Shown here: positions 8,792 to 20,245 of the stretch, in pieces
How the letters are laid out: each line of letters opens with the position of its first letter
Numbering within the stretch: the stretch's first letter is position 1
Source of the DNA: Alphaproteobacteria bacterium
Lineage (GTDB): Bacteria > Pseudomonadota > Alphaproteobacteria > Caulobacterales > Parvularculaceae
DNA: 64,000 bases
NCBI GenBank assembly: GCA_030433215.1
Contig: JAUIMC010000001.1
Coordinates: 124,001 to 188,000, forward strand
Direction of reading: 5' to 3'
Made by a program: the position numbers and the translations under genes
The notes under the pieces: model-generated
Told to the model about the DNA's origin: nothing
Database searches by the model: none
The model's input: only the letters and a program-made list of their open reading frames with translations

Positions 8792-10033
8792 ATGACGCAT
8801 TTTCTGAAATACGGTTTTGCGCTTCTGGCCTTCGCGCCGGCGGCGGCTTTCGCCCAGGATATGTCGCCGGCGAGCGATGTCACGCGCTATGTCATCGACT
8901 CCGCGCTGTTGATGGCGGCGGGATTCGCCACGCTTTTAGTCATCGCCGGGTTTGCGCTGCGCGATATCGGCATGGCGCGCACCCAGAACGCGCCGCAAGT
9001 CTGTCTACGGACGATTGGCGCTCTGGCGATTTCCGTCTTCGCTTTCTGGGTCGTCGGCTACCATCTCCTCTTCTCCATCGAGTCGGGCGGCTTTCTCGGC
9101 GCCTTTCAAAGCTGGGCGCCGGCCGACGACGATCCGGGCGCGGCCGGGCGCGCCTCGGGCGCACACTGGTTCTTCCATGCGTGCCTCGCGGCCATGGGCG
9201 CCGTCATCGTCTCTTCAGCGATTTCCGAGCGGGTGCGGCTGTGGCCGTTCCTGTTCTTCACGGCCATCTGGGCCGGCCTCATCTATCCCATCGCCGCGTC
9301 CTGGGTGTGGGGCGGGGGCTATTTCGCCGATGAATGGAGCTTCCGCGATTATGGCGGCGCGGCGGCGGTGCATTTGTCTGCGGGCTCTGCGGCGCTCGCG
9401 GCCGTGATCGTCGCGGGGCCGCGGCCCGGCCGCTTCGGTCAGGGGCCGACGCGCCCGCAAATGTCGACGGCGCTGCCGCTCTCGGCCTTCGGGCTGATGC
9501 TGTCCGCTGCGGCGCTCATTTTCGTGATGATCGGGCTTGGCGGATCCCTGTCTTCGGCGGAGGCGGCGATCACTGCCGGCGTCCTGACCGCGAACGCGAT
9601 GATCGCCTCCGGCGCCGGCGCGCTGGCGGCGATGATCCTGACCCAGACGGTTTACAAGCGCACCGGCCTTGTCTCGGCAATGACCGGCGCGATTGGGGGC
9701 ATTGTCTCCGTCGCCGCCGACCCGATCTCGCCGGCGCTTTGGCAGGCGACGCTGATCGGCGCCATTGGCGGGGTGATCGTCACCGTGACGCCGCCCTTTC
9801 TCGACCGGTTCCGGCTCGACGATGCGGGGCTCGTGGTCCCGGCGCATTGCTTTTGCGGCGCCTGGGGGACGATTGTCGCCTTCTGGATGACCGAACGGAT
9901 CTGGCTGCCCGGCCAGCTTCTCGGCGCGCTGGCGACCGCCGGCTTTTCCTTTGTGATGAGCCTCCTCATCTGGACGGCGCTGAAATACACGATCGGCGTG
10001 CGCTCGGCCCCGCTGGAGACGGCGCAGCTTTAA
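8792..10033 (+). CDS. amt: Ammonium transporter (Amt/Rh family)
   Basis: The 413-aa inner-membrane protein begins with a cleavable signal peptide (about 1-21, AFA/QD), as many Amt proteins do, followed by about 11 TM segments. Both pore histidines are visible: His194 in DYGGAAAVHLSAG and His352 in VPAHCFCGAWGT, matching the twin-His pair of AmtB. The vestibule segment HWFFHACLAAMGAVIVSSA also fits. It conducts ammonium/ammonia. No glnK lies beside it, unusual for a classical glnK-amtB operon, so its regulation may be separate. C-terminal tail is short. Confidence 0.92.
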   Translation: MTHFLKYGFALLAFAPAAAFAQDMSPASDVTRYVIDSALLMAAGFATLLVIAGFALRDIGMARTQNAPQVCLRTIGALAISVFAFWVVGYHLLFSIESGGFLGAFQSWAPADDDPGAAGRASGAHWFFHACLAAMGAVIVSSAISERVRLWPFLFFTAIWAGLIYPIAASWVWGGGYFADEWSFRDYGGAAAVHLSAGSAALAAVIVAGPRPGRFGQGPTRPQMSTALPLSAFGLMLSAAALIFVMIGLGGSLSSAEAAITAGVLTANAMIASGAGALAAMILTQTVYKRTGLVSAMTGAIGGIVSVAADPISPALWQATLIGAIGGVIVTVTPPFLDRFRLDDAGLVVPAHCFCGAWGTIVAFWMTERIWLPGQLLGALATAGFSFVMSLLIWTALKYTIGVRSAPLETAQL

Positions 10034-10159
10034 GGCCGCAAAGGCGCGAAGCGTTAACCGACGTTAACCCTTTTTGAAAAAAGCCATGGCAAAGTGGCGT
10101 TAACTGTTTTTCACCACTGATTTCGATCCTGATCGCTTCAGAGCCTTACCAGAACGCTT

Positions 10160-12595
<2,436 letters not shown>

Positions 12596-12779
12596 CAGCG
12601 TTATCATCGCTCGCCCGCAGCGTGACGCGCTTCCTTGCCGATCACTCAGACATCCCGCATGCGGACCAAATTAATGTTTAACAGCTTGAATCATAGCGCA
12701 AATCAGGTCTGCGCGATTGCTATTTACAATTTGTTAGGCATACTCTGACCCGGGGAGAGGTTCTCAACCTGGGTGGCGT

Positions 12780-14219
12780 ATGTCGAAAAGTTATGAAAAC
12801 CTTCCCGGCGCAGCGGGCAAAGCGCGGTTCTTCCGCCCTGTCCGCTATGAGGCTTCGGAAATTTTCTCCGGAAACGCTCCCAGGCTGATTTTCGAAGACG
12901 AAGTTTTCGACCTTGAGAACATTTCGTTGCGCGGCGCGGGCGCGATCGCCCGCAAGCGCGGCGAGGATGGCGTTGCGCCGGGGGCGAAAGGCGTTTTGCG
13001 CCTGACCCAGAACGGGCGCGAGCTGTTTCTCGGCGCCGCCCGCAAGGCGCGCAGCGCTTATGGCTCGGGGGGCATCAGCGCGGGGTTTGAACTCGAAGCC
13101 AATTCTTTTGATCTCGACTGGCTGATCCGGGAAAATGCGTCCGTGCTCGCCCGCGAAGCCGGTCGCGCGGAGCCGGCCATCGAGCCGGACATCGCCTATA
13201 AAAGCTTCTGCGCTGACGCCGTGTCCTTTGTGGGCGGCTACCTCCTGCGCATCCAGAAATATGTCGCGCCGATCGAAGGCAAGATCGATGATGAAGAGCG
13301 CGGCGAAATCGCCCGCGATCTCGCGTCTTCCGCGGAAACGGGCTGGCTTGATCTTATCCAGCGCGGCAATGAGCTGACGGGCGCGATCCACGAAGATAAA
13401 CAGCAGCGCATCGGCTACAAATCCTACACCGAGCGCACGGTCTCGCAGATGCTTCTGAACGGACCCGGCTGGGCGCGCTGCTATTATAAGCCGGCGGGGT
13501 ATCCCGGCGACTACAAGATCATGAATTACGGCTACGAGCAGCGGCCGGAAGGCGATACGGTCGCCCAGAAATTTCTGCACCTTCTGGGGATGAGCGCCTC
13601 GCGGGCGATTATCACCCGCATGGAAATGGTGGCGAGCCTTGTCGCGGATTACGCCAATGCGCGGCGCGGCGACAAGGATTGCGAATTCACCATCACCAGC
13701 GTCGGCAGCGGGCCGGCGCGCGAGATCGAAGACATTCTCGATGAGACGCCGGAGCATGTGCGCTGGCGCATCAATCTCGTCGATCAGGAACCGGACGCTC
13801 TCAATTACGCCTTTGACCGCGTTGCGATGATGAAAAATCGCGACCGGCTCAATGTGACCGGCCTCAACATTTCTTTTCGCGAGATGCTTCGCCCGTCAGG
13901 CGATAATGCGGTCTTCGTCAATAATGACGTGATTTATTCCTCGGGCTTTGTCGACTATCTCAATCCGCTTCTCGCGCAGCGTTTCGTCAAGCGCCTTTAT
14001 GACTTCGTGAGGCCCGGCGGACAGGTGATCATCGGCAATGTCAACAACCTGGCGACGGGCATGTTGTGGCCGCTCGAATATATCACCGACTGGAGCCTTT
14101 ATTTCCGCAATGAGGATGAGATGCGCGCCATGGCGCGCGAAATCCCCGGCGCCAAGGTGTCGGTCGTGTCCGACCCCATGCAGGCGGTGTTTTTCCTGGT
14201 CGTTGAAAAACCGGCTTAG
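12780..14219 (+). CDS. PhcB-like SAM-dependent methyltransferase (3-OH-palmitate methyl ester synthase family)
   Basis: A 479-aa protein whose central region carries the signature of the family annotated as extracellular-factor (3-hydroxypalmitic acid methyl ester) biosynthesis proteins. The signature is KPAGYPGDYKIMNYGY at about 238-253, then SAM motif I SVGSGPAREIED at about 307-318. The first 110 residues resemble a degenerate PilZ-type beta barrel (EDEVFDLENISLRGAGA). In Ralstonia, PhcB uses SAM to make a methyl-ester quorum signal sensed by the kinase PhcS. Here a kinase gene converges on it, their stop codons overlapping by 2 bp. The substrate is inferred, not shown. Confidence 0.75.
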   Translation: MSKSYENLPGAAGKARFFRPVRYEASEIFSGNAPRLIFEDEVFDLENISLRGAGAIARKRGEDGVAPGAKGVLRLTQNGRELFLGAARKARSAYGSGGISAGFELEANSFDLDWLIRENASVLAREAGRAEPAIEPDIAYKSFCADAVSFVGGYLLRIQKYVAPIEGKIDDEERGEIARDLASSAETGWLDLIQRGNELTGAIHEDKQQRIGYKSYTERTVSQMLLNGPGWARCYYKPAGYPGDYKIMNYGYEQRPEGDTVAQKFLHLLGMSASRAIITRMEMVASLVADYANARRGDKDCEFTITSVGSGPAREIEDILDETPEHVRWRINLVDQEPDALNYAFDRVAMMKNRDRLNVTGLNISFREMLRPSGDNAVFVNNDVIYSSGFVDYLNPLLAQRFVKRLYDFVRPGGQVIIGNVNNLATGMLWPLEYITDWSLYFRNEDEMRAMAREIPGAKVSVVSDPMQAVFFLVVEKPA

Positions 14220-15676
14220 CTGGCGGCTTTTTCTTCAGACGGTTTTGTCGCCGCTTGCCGGCCTTCAAAACGGATCTTCACCGTCGTCCCGTGCTCGCCA
14301 TCGGAAAGCAGGGTGATTGAGGCTTCCTGATCCTCGAAAATACGCCTCGCTAGGGTGAGGCCAAGGCCGAGGCCTTCGCCCGAGCGCACCAGCGCCGTTT
14401 CGTTCTGCGTAAAGGGTTTGAACGCTCGGGCGATCTGATCTTCGCTCATGCCCGACCCCTCGTCGCGCATGATCAGCTCATAAGCGCCGTCCGCGGTTTT
14501 CTCGCCGCTGATCCACAGGGTGGAGCCTTCCGCAGACGCGTTGATCGCGTTTTCGATGAGATTGTTGAGCGCGTAGCAGGTGTGAACGATGTCGATATAG
14601 ACCGTGTCGTCCACGAGCCCGCCAGTGTCGACGCGCATGGATTTCTTCTCAAGACCGGCCCGCATCCGCTCCATCGCGACGTCGACCAGTTCGCTGACGG
14701 CCGTATCGACCAGTTCGTATTTCATCTTGCCGGCGGTGGCGTCGACGAAGCGCAGCATCTTCTGGATGCGCGACAAAAGCACATGGGCCGACCCGTGGAT
14801 CTCGTTCAGATGGCGGACATTGTCGTCCATGTCGTTCGCCGCCTTGCAGGAATTGGCGACGACTTCGGTATAGCCGATGATCTGATGCAGGGGCGTGCGC
14901 AGTTCGTGGCTCATCATCGACAGGAAGTTGATCTTCGACTGGTCGGCGGCCGTCGCCTCGATCAGCAGCTTTTCGATCATTTCCGCATCGCGCTGGCGTT
15001 GTTCGTCCCGCAGCCAGATCATGCGCGAGCGGATTTCCTGGGCGTAGTTCGTCACGATCGCGACCATGGCGATCGAGATCATGAAAAAATGACCGGCGAT
15101 GATGTCGACGGAGGAGAACTGATCGCCGAGATTAAGGACGGTCAGATAGCTTGCCGAAGAGATCACGAAAACGCTCGCCGCGAGCCGAAACGGAATGCGC
15201 ATCAGGCACGAGGTGGCGATGAAGATCACCAGGACGCCGATGATATAGGGCGGCGATCCTTCCGCCGGCATCAGCGAGATCATGTAGATGACGGCTTCGG
15301 CGCAGAAGAAGATCGCCGCCGCGCTGAGCCAGCCGAAATAGGGTTTGAACCGCTCGAAGAAGGACAGCGGCACCATGGCGACAATGGCGAGGCCGGTGAC
15401 CAGCCGGATCAGCAAAATCTTTTCGAGGTTGTCGCGGATGGTGAGAACGTCGAGCAGCCCGAAGGAGAAATAGGCGGCGATGACGAGCCCCCAGAGCAGC
15501 CTCTCGCCGGGCAGCGTCGCCTGCACCAGATGAGCGATATAGCGGTTCTCGACCTTAAGGTCCTTGAAGCGGGTAGAGGCCGCAGAAATCCCGTCGCGTT
15601 CGAGCGTTGCCCGAAAGCGCTGAATGGGGCCCTGGCGGCGCGCGGCGCGCCGTTCCGGTGCGGCGGGAGCGGTCAT
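14216..15676 (-). CDS. Six-TM sensor histidine kinase (PhcS/LqsS/CqsS-like layout)
   Basis: A 486-aa kinase with about six TM helices (residues 62-215) and no periplasmic domain of note, then HisKA with MMSHELRTPLHQIIGY (phospho-acceptor His257) and a HATPase domain with NLIENAINAS (N box), RDEGSGMS (G1) and GEGLGLGL (G2). The compact six-TM sensor suggests detection of a lipophilic or membrane-embedded ligand, the layout used by PhcS/LqsS/CqsS. No response regulator is next to it. It is convergent with the PhcB-like methyltransferase and divergent from the desaturase. Confidence 0.88.
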   Translation of the reverse strand: MTAPAAPERRAARRQGPIQRFRATLERDGISAASTRFKDLKVENRYIAHLVQATLPGERLLWGLVIAAYFSFGLLDVLTIRDNLEKILLIRLVTGLAIVAMVPLSFFERFKPYFGWLSAAAIFFCAEAVIYMISLMPAEGSPPYIIGVLVIFIATSCLMRIPFRLAASVFVISSASYLTVLNLGDQFSSVDIIAGHFFMISIAMVAIVTNYAQEIRSRMIWLRDEQRQRDAEMIEKLLIEATAADQSKINFLSMMSHELRTPLHQIIGYTEVVANSCKAANDMDDNVRHLNEIHGSAHVLLSRIQKMLRFVDATAGKMKYELVDTAVSELVDVAMERMRAGLEKKSMRVDTGGLVDDTVYIDIVHTCYALNNLIENAINASAEGSTLWISGEKTADGAYELIMRDEGSGMSEDQIARAFKPFTQNETALVRSGEGLGLGLTLARRIFEDQEASITLLSDGEHGTTVKIRFEGRQAATKPSEEKAAS

Positions 15677-15783
15677 GACGGGACCTTTAGCGCATGATGA
15701 TTAACGCCTGATTGGCGATTCGTTTCCTTGCCGTATCGATCTGACGGCGGCGTTTGCACGCATTGCTTCAGGCTAAAAAAGAC

Positions 15784-15798
15784 TTAATATTCTCTTAA
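15784..15798 (+). promoter_or_regulatory. TTAA-N7-TTAA box (CtrA-like) at the desaturase start
   Basis: TTAA at 15784-15787 and TTAA at 15795-15798 are separated by exactly seven bases (TATTCTC), matching the CtrA consensus TTAA-N7-TTAAC except for the final C. It overlaps the desaturase start codon and lies in the 121-bp divergent gap to the kinase, so a bound regulator could act on either gene. A second near-match (TTAACGCCTGATTGG) lies about 90 bp upstream. The motif is short, so chance is possible. Confidence 0.35.
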
Positions 15799-16709
15799 TG
15801 TCAGAAACAGCGCGCCAGCTAGATCCGGAAGACGCCGCCCCGGCGGGGGCGGACGTTCTGCGTCTGCCTGTTCGGCCGGACGCGCCGGGCGTTTCGCTGG
15901 CCATATCCCAGACCATCGCCTGGCCCCTGATCGCCATGTTTTTCGGGCTGTGGGCCGGTCTTGGCGTCACGTCCTGGGCGGCGGTCGCCGGGGCGATCCC
16001 GATCTGGGCGGGCACGCTCTTGAACTTCGTCTTTTTCTACGTCCTCTCGGACTTCAACCATGAAGCCACCCATCGCAATATTTCCGGCGCGCGCTCGGAA
16101 TTGAAATGGCTGAACGACGTTCTCGGCCATATCGGCAGCGCGCCGTTCTTCCTGCCTTTTGCGGCCTTCAAGGCCGTGCACCTCGCGCATCACCGGATGA
16201 CCAATCATCCGACGCTTGACGGCGACATGTGGTTCGCCGGCAAGAATTTCTTTTCCATTCTCCTGCGCGCCATGGGTCTTCTGGTCGGCTATGAAATCAC
16301 GCTCCACCGGCTGCACCGGCAGGGTTTCGTGAAGCGCAGCCTTATTATCTCCATTTGGGTGCAGCGCGCGCTCGCCGCGGCGTTGCTCGGCGTCTTCTTC
16401 GCCATCGGCTACGGCTATGAGGCCTTCATGCTTTGGACGCTGCCCTGCCTGATGGTGATGATCGCGCTTGGCTTCCTTGCTTACGCCGTGCATTGCCCGC
16501 ACGACACGCGGGAGAAATACCGCAACACCAATGTGTGGCTGGCCCGGCGCCCGTGGATGCAGCCGGTCTTGAACGCGGTCTTCGTCTACCAGAATTATCA
16601 CCTTGTGCATCACTTGCACCCGCGCATCCCCTTCTACCGGTATGAGCGCGCTTTCCGGCAGATCCGCCCTGAGCTGGAGCGCAATCGCGCTGCGGTCCGC
16701 TGGTTCTAG
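15798..16709 (+). CDS. Membrane fatty acid desaturase
   Basis: A 303-aa integral membrane di-iron enzyme with the three histidine boxes of the desaturase/hydroxylase superfamily: HEATH (88-92), HLAHH (128-132) and HLVHH (268-272), plus four predicted TM helices between them. It would introduce a double bond, or a hydroxyl group, into a fatty acyl or related lipid. No ribosome site is visible before ATG 15798, so translation may be leaderless or the start may be slightly off. Its place beside a PhcB-like methyltransferase and six-TM kinase hints at tailoring a lipid signal; this is inference. Confidence 0.88.
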   Translation: MSETARQLDPEDAAPAGADVLRLPVRPDAPGVSLAISQTIAWPLIAMFFGLWAGLGVTSWAAVAGAIPIWAGTLLNFVFFYVLSDFNHEATHRNISGARSELKWLNDVLGHIGSAPFFLPFAAFKAVHLAHHRMTNHPTLDGDMWFAGKNFFSILLRAMGLLVGYEITLHRLHRQGFVKRSLIISIWVQRALAAALLGVFFAIGYGYEAFMLWTLPCLMVMIALGFLAYAVHCPHDTREKYRNTNVWLARRPWMQPVLNAVFVYQNYHLVHHLHPRIPFYRYERAFRQIRPELERNRAAVRWF

Positions 16710-16944
16710 ATCGCCGGGTTTCACGAAAGTAAGCAGTTCGGATCGGTCCTTGCGGCGTTTTGTCGTCGCCGGATTGTAAAATCCCGGCGATGCGGCCGGG
16801 ATCGAACGGACATTCCCGCCTGACGGACGGCTCGGTCCTTTCCGTATCCCCATTTGGGGATACAGGAACGCAGGCGCATGTATCATGCTCGGCTTTCGTG
16901 TCGTGGAAAGGGCTTCGGCCCTGACCTGTGCAATATCTCCTATC
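16710..16944. other. Non-coding hairpin-rich stretch, candidate small RNA or leader
   Basis: No plausible gene here. Three hairpins are visible: CGCCGG / CCGGCG around 16767-16790 with an A/T-rich loop; the perfect GTATCCCC-ATTT-GGGGATAC at about 16844-16863; and AGGGC-TTCG-GCCCT near 16908-16921. They precede a strong terminator at 16945 that lies too far from the desaturase (235 bp) to be simply its terminator. The series of stable hairpins ending in a terminator is what an sRNA would look like. I do not recognise the family. Confidence 0.4.
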
Positions 16945-16983
16945 GCCGCTGCAGGCCGTGAGGCCTGCAGCGGCTTTTTATTT
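16945..16983 (+). terminator. Strong Rho-independent terminator
   Basis: A perfect 13-bp GC-rich stem (GCCGCTGCAGGCC at 16945-16957, its complement at 16962-16974) with a GTGA loop is followed by TTTTTATTT. It ends transcription from the desaturase or from the hairpin-rich stretch before it, and insulates the autotransporter gene. Confidence 0.92.
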
Positions 16984-17077
16984 AATCAGTACAAAGAATA
17001 AATTTCATCATTAATAGCGCTTCCTTAATTCTTTTGGGCGATCAGGTTGCTACGAGCAGAATGGAGTTAAGGCCGCC

Positions 17078-20000
17078 GTGAAGTATCTTTGTTCGAGTAT
17101 TCTTACACTTGCCGCGTTGTCCTCGCCGGCCGCAGCGGAAAGTCTTTCGGTCGCCGGCTTTGAAGACGGGACGCTTGACGGATGGACGGTTTACGGCGGG
17201 GCAAGCGTCCTGGGAGAGGATACGCTTGATCTTGGCGGGTCGACGTTCGAGCTCGCCGCCAAGGGCGATTTCATGGCGAAGATCCTCCCCGACGGGTCTT
17301 CCATCACGCGCGACCAGGCGGAAGACTATCTCGGGCTTACTGCCGGCGCCATTGCAGGGCTTGGCGTTGACGGCATTGCGGACAGCACCAATTTCGGCCT
17401 CATCACCGGCGAGTTCGATCTCGACCCCGGCACATACAGTTTCGGCTGGTCTTATGCGGCGCAGGACTATGCGCCCTATGACGACGGCGTCTTTTTCACG
17501 ATCGCAGGCGGAGATGTCGAAAGCGTCAGCGTCCTAGCATCGAATTTCACCGGCCAGGACGATACGGTCATTGTCGGCACTTACGGATCGACGCCGTGGA
17601 AATTGACGAGCTTCACGATTTCGACCGGCGGCACCTATCAGCTTGGCTTCGGCGCCTACAACAATCGCGATACGGGATACGACCCGATCCTTTTTATTGA
17701 CGACGGCCTGGGCACGCTGGCTGAAGACGGCGTGGTCGTGCCCCCTGCCGGGGCCTCGACCATCGACCTCGGAGAGGCGAGCTATCCGGCGAGCGGCATT
17801 GAGGCAGGCGATGTCCTGCCGGTGTTTGAGGGCGGCGTTCTCGAAGTCGACGCGCCGGGTGTCTACACGTCCGATTTCACCATCAACGCCGGCGGCGGAA
17901 CCATCGACACCGCGGGGCTTGATGCGACCTTTTCCGGTGACTTTTCCGGCGCGGGCGCCTTCACGAAGACCGGCGCGGGAACGCTGACGCTAACGGGCGC
18001 CAACAGCTATGCCGGCGGCACGACCATTGATGAGGGAACGCTCATCGGCGACGCGGCGTCGCTGCAGGGCGACATCGTCAACAATGCAGCGCTGGTCTTC
18101 GACCAGACGGGCGATGGCCAGTATGAAGGCGCGCTGTCCGGCAATGGCGGTCTGACCAAAAGCGGCGCGGGCGTGCTGACCCTTTCCGGCGACAGCAGCG
18201 CCTATGAGGGCGACATTGCGCTCGAAGAGGGCGGCGTCATCCTCAAGGGCTCGCTCGACGGCGAAATCGCCATCGACCCTGGCGCGACGCTCCAGATCGG
18301 CGACGGCGTGACAGGCGGGACGCTTCTCGCCGATGTCGTCAATGAAGGCGGCTTGATTTTCGCCAATCCGGGAGACACCGATTTCGCTGGCGCGCTGTCC
18401 GGCTCGGGCGCGCTCGTCAAGGAAGGCGGCGGGACGCTCGTCCTGTCCGGGGCTTACAATTATACGGGCTCCACCATCGTCAATGGCGGGTCCGTCGAGG
18501 TTGAATCGATGCTGCCGGAGGATACGGATCTCCAGATCGGCTCAGGCGGTTCGGTGAGTTTCGGCGGCGGCAGTCAGCAGGTGAAGTCCCTGTCCGGCGG
18601 CGGCGGCGTGTCGATTAATGGCGGCGCGCTCACCGTATCGCAGTCCGGCGACTCTGAATTCGGCGGCGCGCTTTCGGGATCGGGAACCTTCATCAAATCG
18701 GGCCCGGGCAAGCTCAACATGACCGGCGACAGCGATTTCGACGGCACGGTCAACATCATGGGCGGCGTTCTCGCCGCCAACGGGACCAGCACGTCCAGGT
18801 TCGAAGTCACGAGCGGCGCGATAGGCGGCGTCGGCGTTATTGGCGGGCTCATCGTGCATACGGGCGCCGCTGCGGCGCCGGGCAATTCAATCGGTACGCT
18901 GAATGTCTCGACTGACGTGCTCTTTGAAGTCGATTCCTTCTTCGAGGTTGAGACCAACGCCGCCGGCGAGAGCGACCGCCTGGTCGCGGAAGGCGTTTTG
19001 ACCATTGAAGGCGGCACGGTTTCGGTCTTTGCCGAGGAAGGCGATTATGCGCCGCTTACGCGCTATACCATCGCCGTGGCGGAAGGCGGGCGCGTCGGAA
19101 CCTTTGACGACGCCGTGGCGGATCTCGCCTATCTGACGCCGTCGCTGAGCTACGATGCGACCAGCGTGTATTTGACGCTCCTTCGCAATGATATCGACTT
19201 TGGCGATCGCGCCGTCACGGCCAATCAGCGCGCCATCGCCTATGCTGTGGGGCGGCTTGAAGCCGATGATGAATTGCGCAACGCGACCCTCATGCTCGGC
19301 GCGTCCGCCGCGCCCGCCGCTTTCGACAGTCTGACGGGAGAGATTCACGCCAGCGTTCAGAACACGATGATCGAGGACGCCCGCAAGATGCGCGTCGCAA
19401 CGCTCAATCGCCTGGCCTTGGTGGACGATGAAAGAAATGGCGCGTGGGCTCGCGCCATCGGCTCCTGGGGGCGCGCCCATGGCGATGTCGATGCGTCATC
19501 GCTGGAGCGCGAAACCACCGGCTTCATGATGGGCGTTGACGCGCCGGTGATCGCCGGCATTCGCGCCGGGCTCGCCGGCGCCTATACGGACTCCGACATG
19601 GACCTCAACGCCCGCTCAAGCCGCGGACATATCAATACGGCGCATCTGACGGGCTATGCGGCGCGCGATGTCGGGCCGGTCAACGCCCGTTTTGGCGTCA
19701 GCTATGGCTGGGCGGAGCTTGAGACCAACCGCAGGGCGCAGGTCGGCGCCTTCACCGACCAGCTTCAGGCCGGATATGACGGCGCGTCGCTCCAGTCCTT
19801 CGGCGAGATCGGCTATGAGACGACGGCGCGCGGCGTCATGGTAGAGCCATTTGCAAATGTGACGGTGATGCGCGTCTGGATGGACGGCTTTTCCGAAACC
19901 GGCGGCGCTGCGGCGCTTGATGTTTCGCATCGGCGCGACACGCATATCTTCTCCAGTTTCGGCGCGCGCCTGGGCGCGCCGCAAGTCGGACCGTTTTCGT

Positions 20001-20245
20001 TGCGCGGATCGCTCGCCTGGGAGCACGCCTATGGCGACATCACCCCGGTGACGGGCGTTCGTTTCGCCGGCGGGCCTGCCATGGGCGTCTTCGGCGCGCC
20101 GCTCGCGCGCGACGCCGCCGCGATTGAGGCGGAGGCGAGCTTCAAGATCGGCTCCAACGGCAAGGCGGGCGTCTCCTATCACGGACAGATCGGCGACAAG
20201 ACCGACGATCACGCCGTGCTCGCCAAAATCGCCATCGGCTTCTGA
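17078..20245 (+). CDS. Autotransporter (type Va) with PATR passenger repeats
   Basis: A 1055-aa surface protein. Signal peptide 1-20 (SSPAAA/ESL). Residues about 25-215 form a separate beta-sandwich-like domain (FEDGTLDGWTVYGG start), followed from about 250 to 600 by passenger-associated beta-strand repeats of the LTGANSYAGGTTIDEGTL kind, then a linker and a C-terminal autotransporter barrel (about 790-1055) ending AKIAIGF with the terminal Phe needed for BamA recognition. Start chosen at GTG 17078, which gives an intact signal peptide. Function may be adhesion; no protease motif was seen. Confidence 0.9.
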   Translation: MKYLCSSILTLAALSSPAAAESLSVAGFEDGTLDGWTVYGGASVLGEDTLDLGGSTFELAAKGDFMAKILPDGSSITRDQAEDYLGLTAGAIAGLGVDGIADSTNFGLITGEFDLDPGTYSFGWSYAAQDYAPYDDGVFFTIAGGDVESVSVLASNFTGQDDTVIVGTYGSTPWKLTSFTISTGGTYQLGFGAYNNRDTGYDPILFIDDGLGTLAEDGVVVPPAGASTIDLGEASYPASGIEAGDVLPVFEGGVLEVDAPGVYTSDFTINAGGGTIDTAGLDATFSGDFSGAGAFTKTGAGTLTLTGANSYAGGTTIDEGTLIGDAASLQGDIVNNAALVFDQTGDGQYEGALSGNGGLTKSGAGVLTLSGDSSAYEGDIALEEGGVILKGSLDGEIAIDPGATLQIGDGVTGGTLLADVVNEGGLIFANPGDTDFAGALSGSGALVKEGGGTLVLSGAYNYTGSTIVNGGSVEVESMLPEDTDLQIGSGGSVSFGGGSQQVKSLSGGGGVSINGGALTVSQSGDSEFGGALSGSGTFIKSGPGKLNMTGDSDFDGTVNIMGGVLAANGTSTSRFEVTSGAIGGVGVIGGLIVHTGAAAAPGNSIGTLNVSTDVLFEVDSFFEVETNAAGESDRLVAEGVLTIEGGTVSVFAEEGDYAPLTRYTIAVAEGGRVGTFDDAVADLAYLTPSLSYDATSVYLTLLRNDIDFGDRAVTANQRAIAYAVGRLEADDELRNATLMLGASAAPAAFDSLTGEIHASVQNTMIEDARKMRVATLNRLALVDDERNGAWARAIGSWGRAHGDVDASSLERETTGFMMGVDAPVIAGIRAGLAGAYTDSDMDLNARSSRGHINTAHLTGYAARDVGPVNARFGVSYGWAELETNRRAQVGAFTDQLQAGYDGASLQSFGEIGYETTARGVMVEPFANVTVMRVWMDGFSETGGAAALDVSHRRDTHIFSSFGARLGAPQVGPFSLRGSLAWEHAYGDITPVTGVRFAGGPAMGVFGAPLARDAAAIEAEASFKIGSNGKAGVSYHGQIGDKTDDHAVLAKIAIGF

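Noticed and set aside
10049-10110. GTTAAC repeats upstream of ftsK as CtrA sites
   Set aside because: The two TTAA units are six and not seven bases apart and the third is isolated; too weak to list as sites.
14582-15697. 371-codon plus-strand frame antisense to the six-TM kinase
   Set aside because: Asp/His/Arg-rich shadow product; kinase motifs on the opposite strand are unambiguous.
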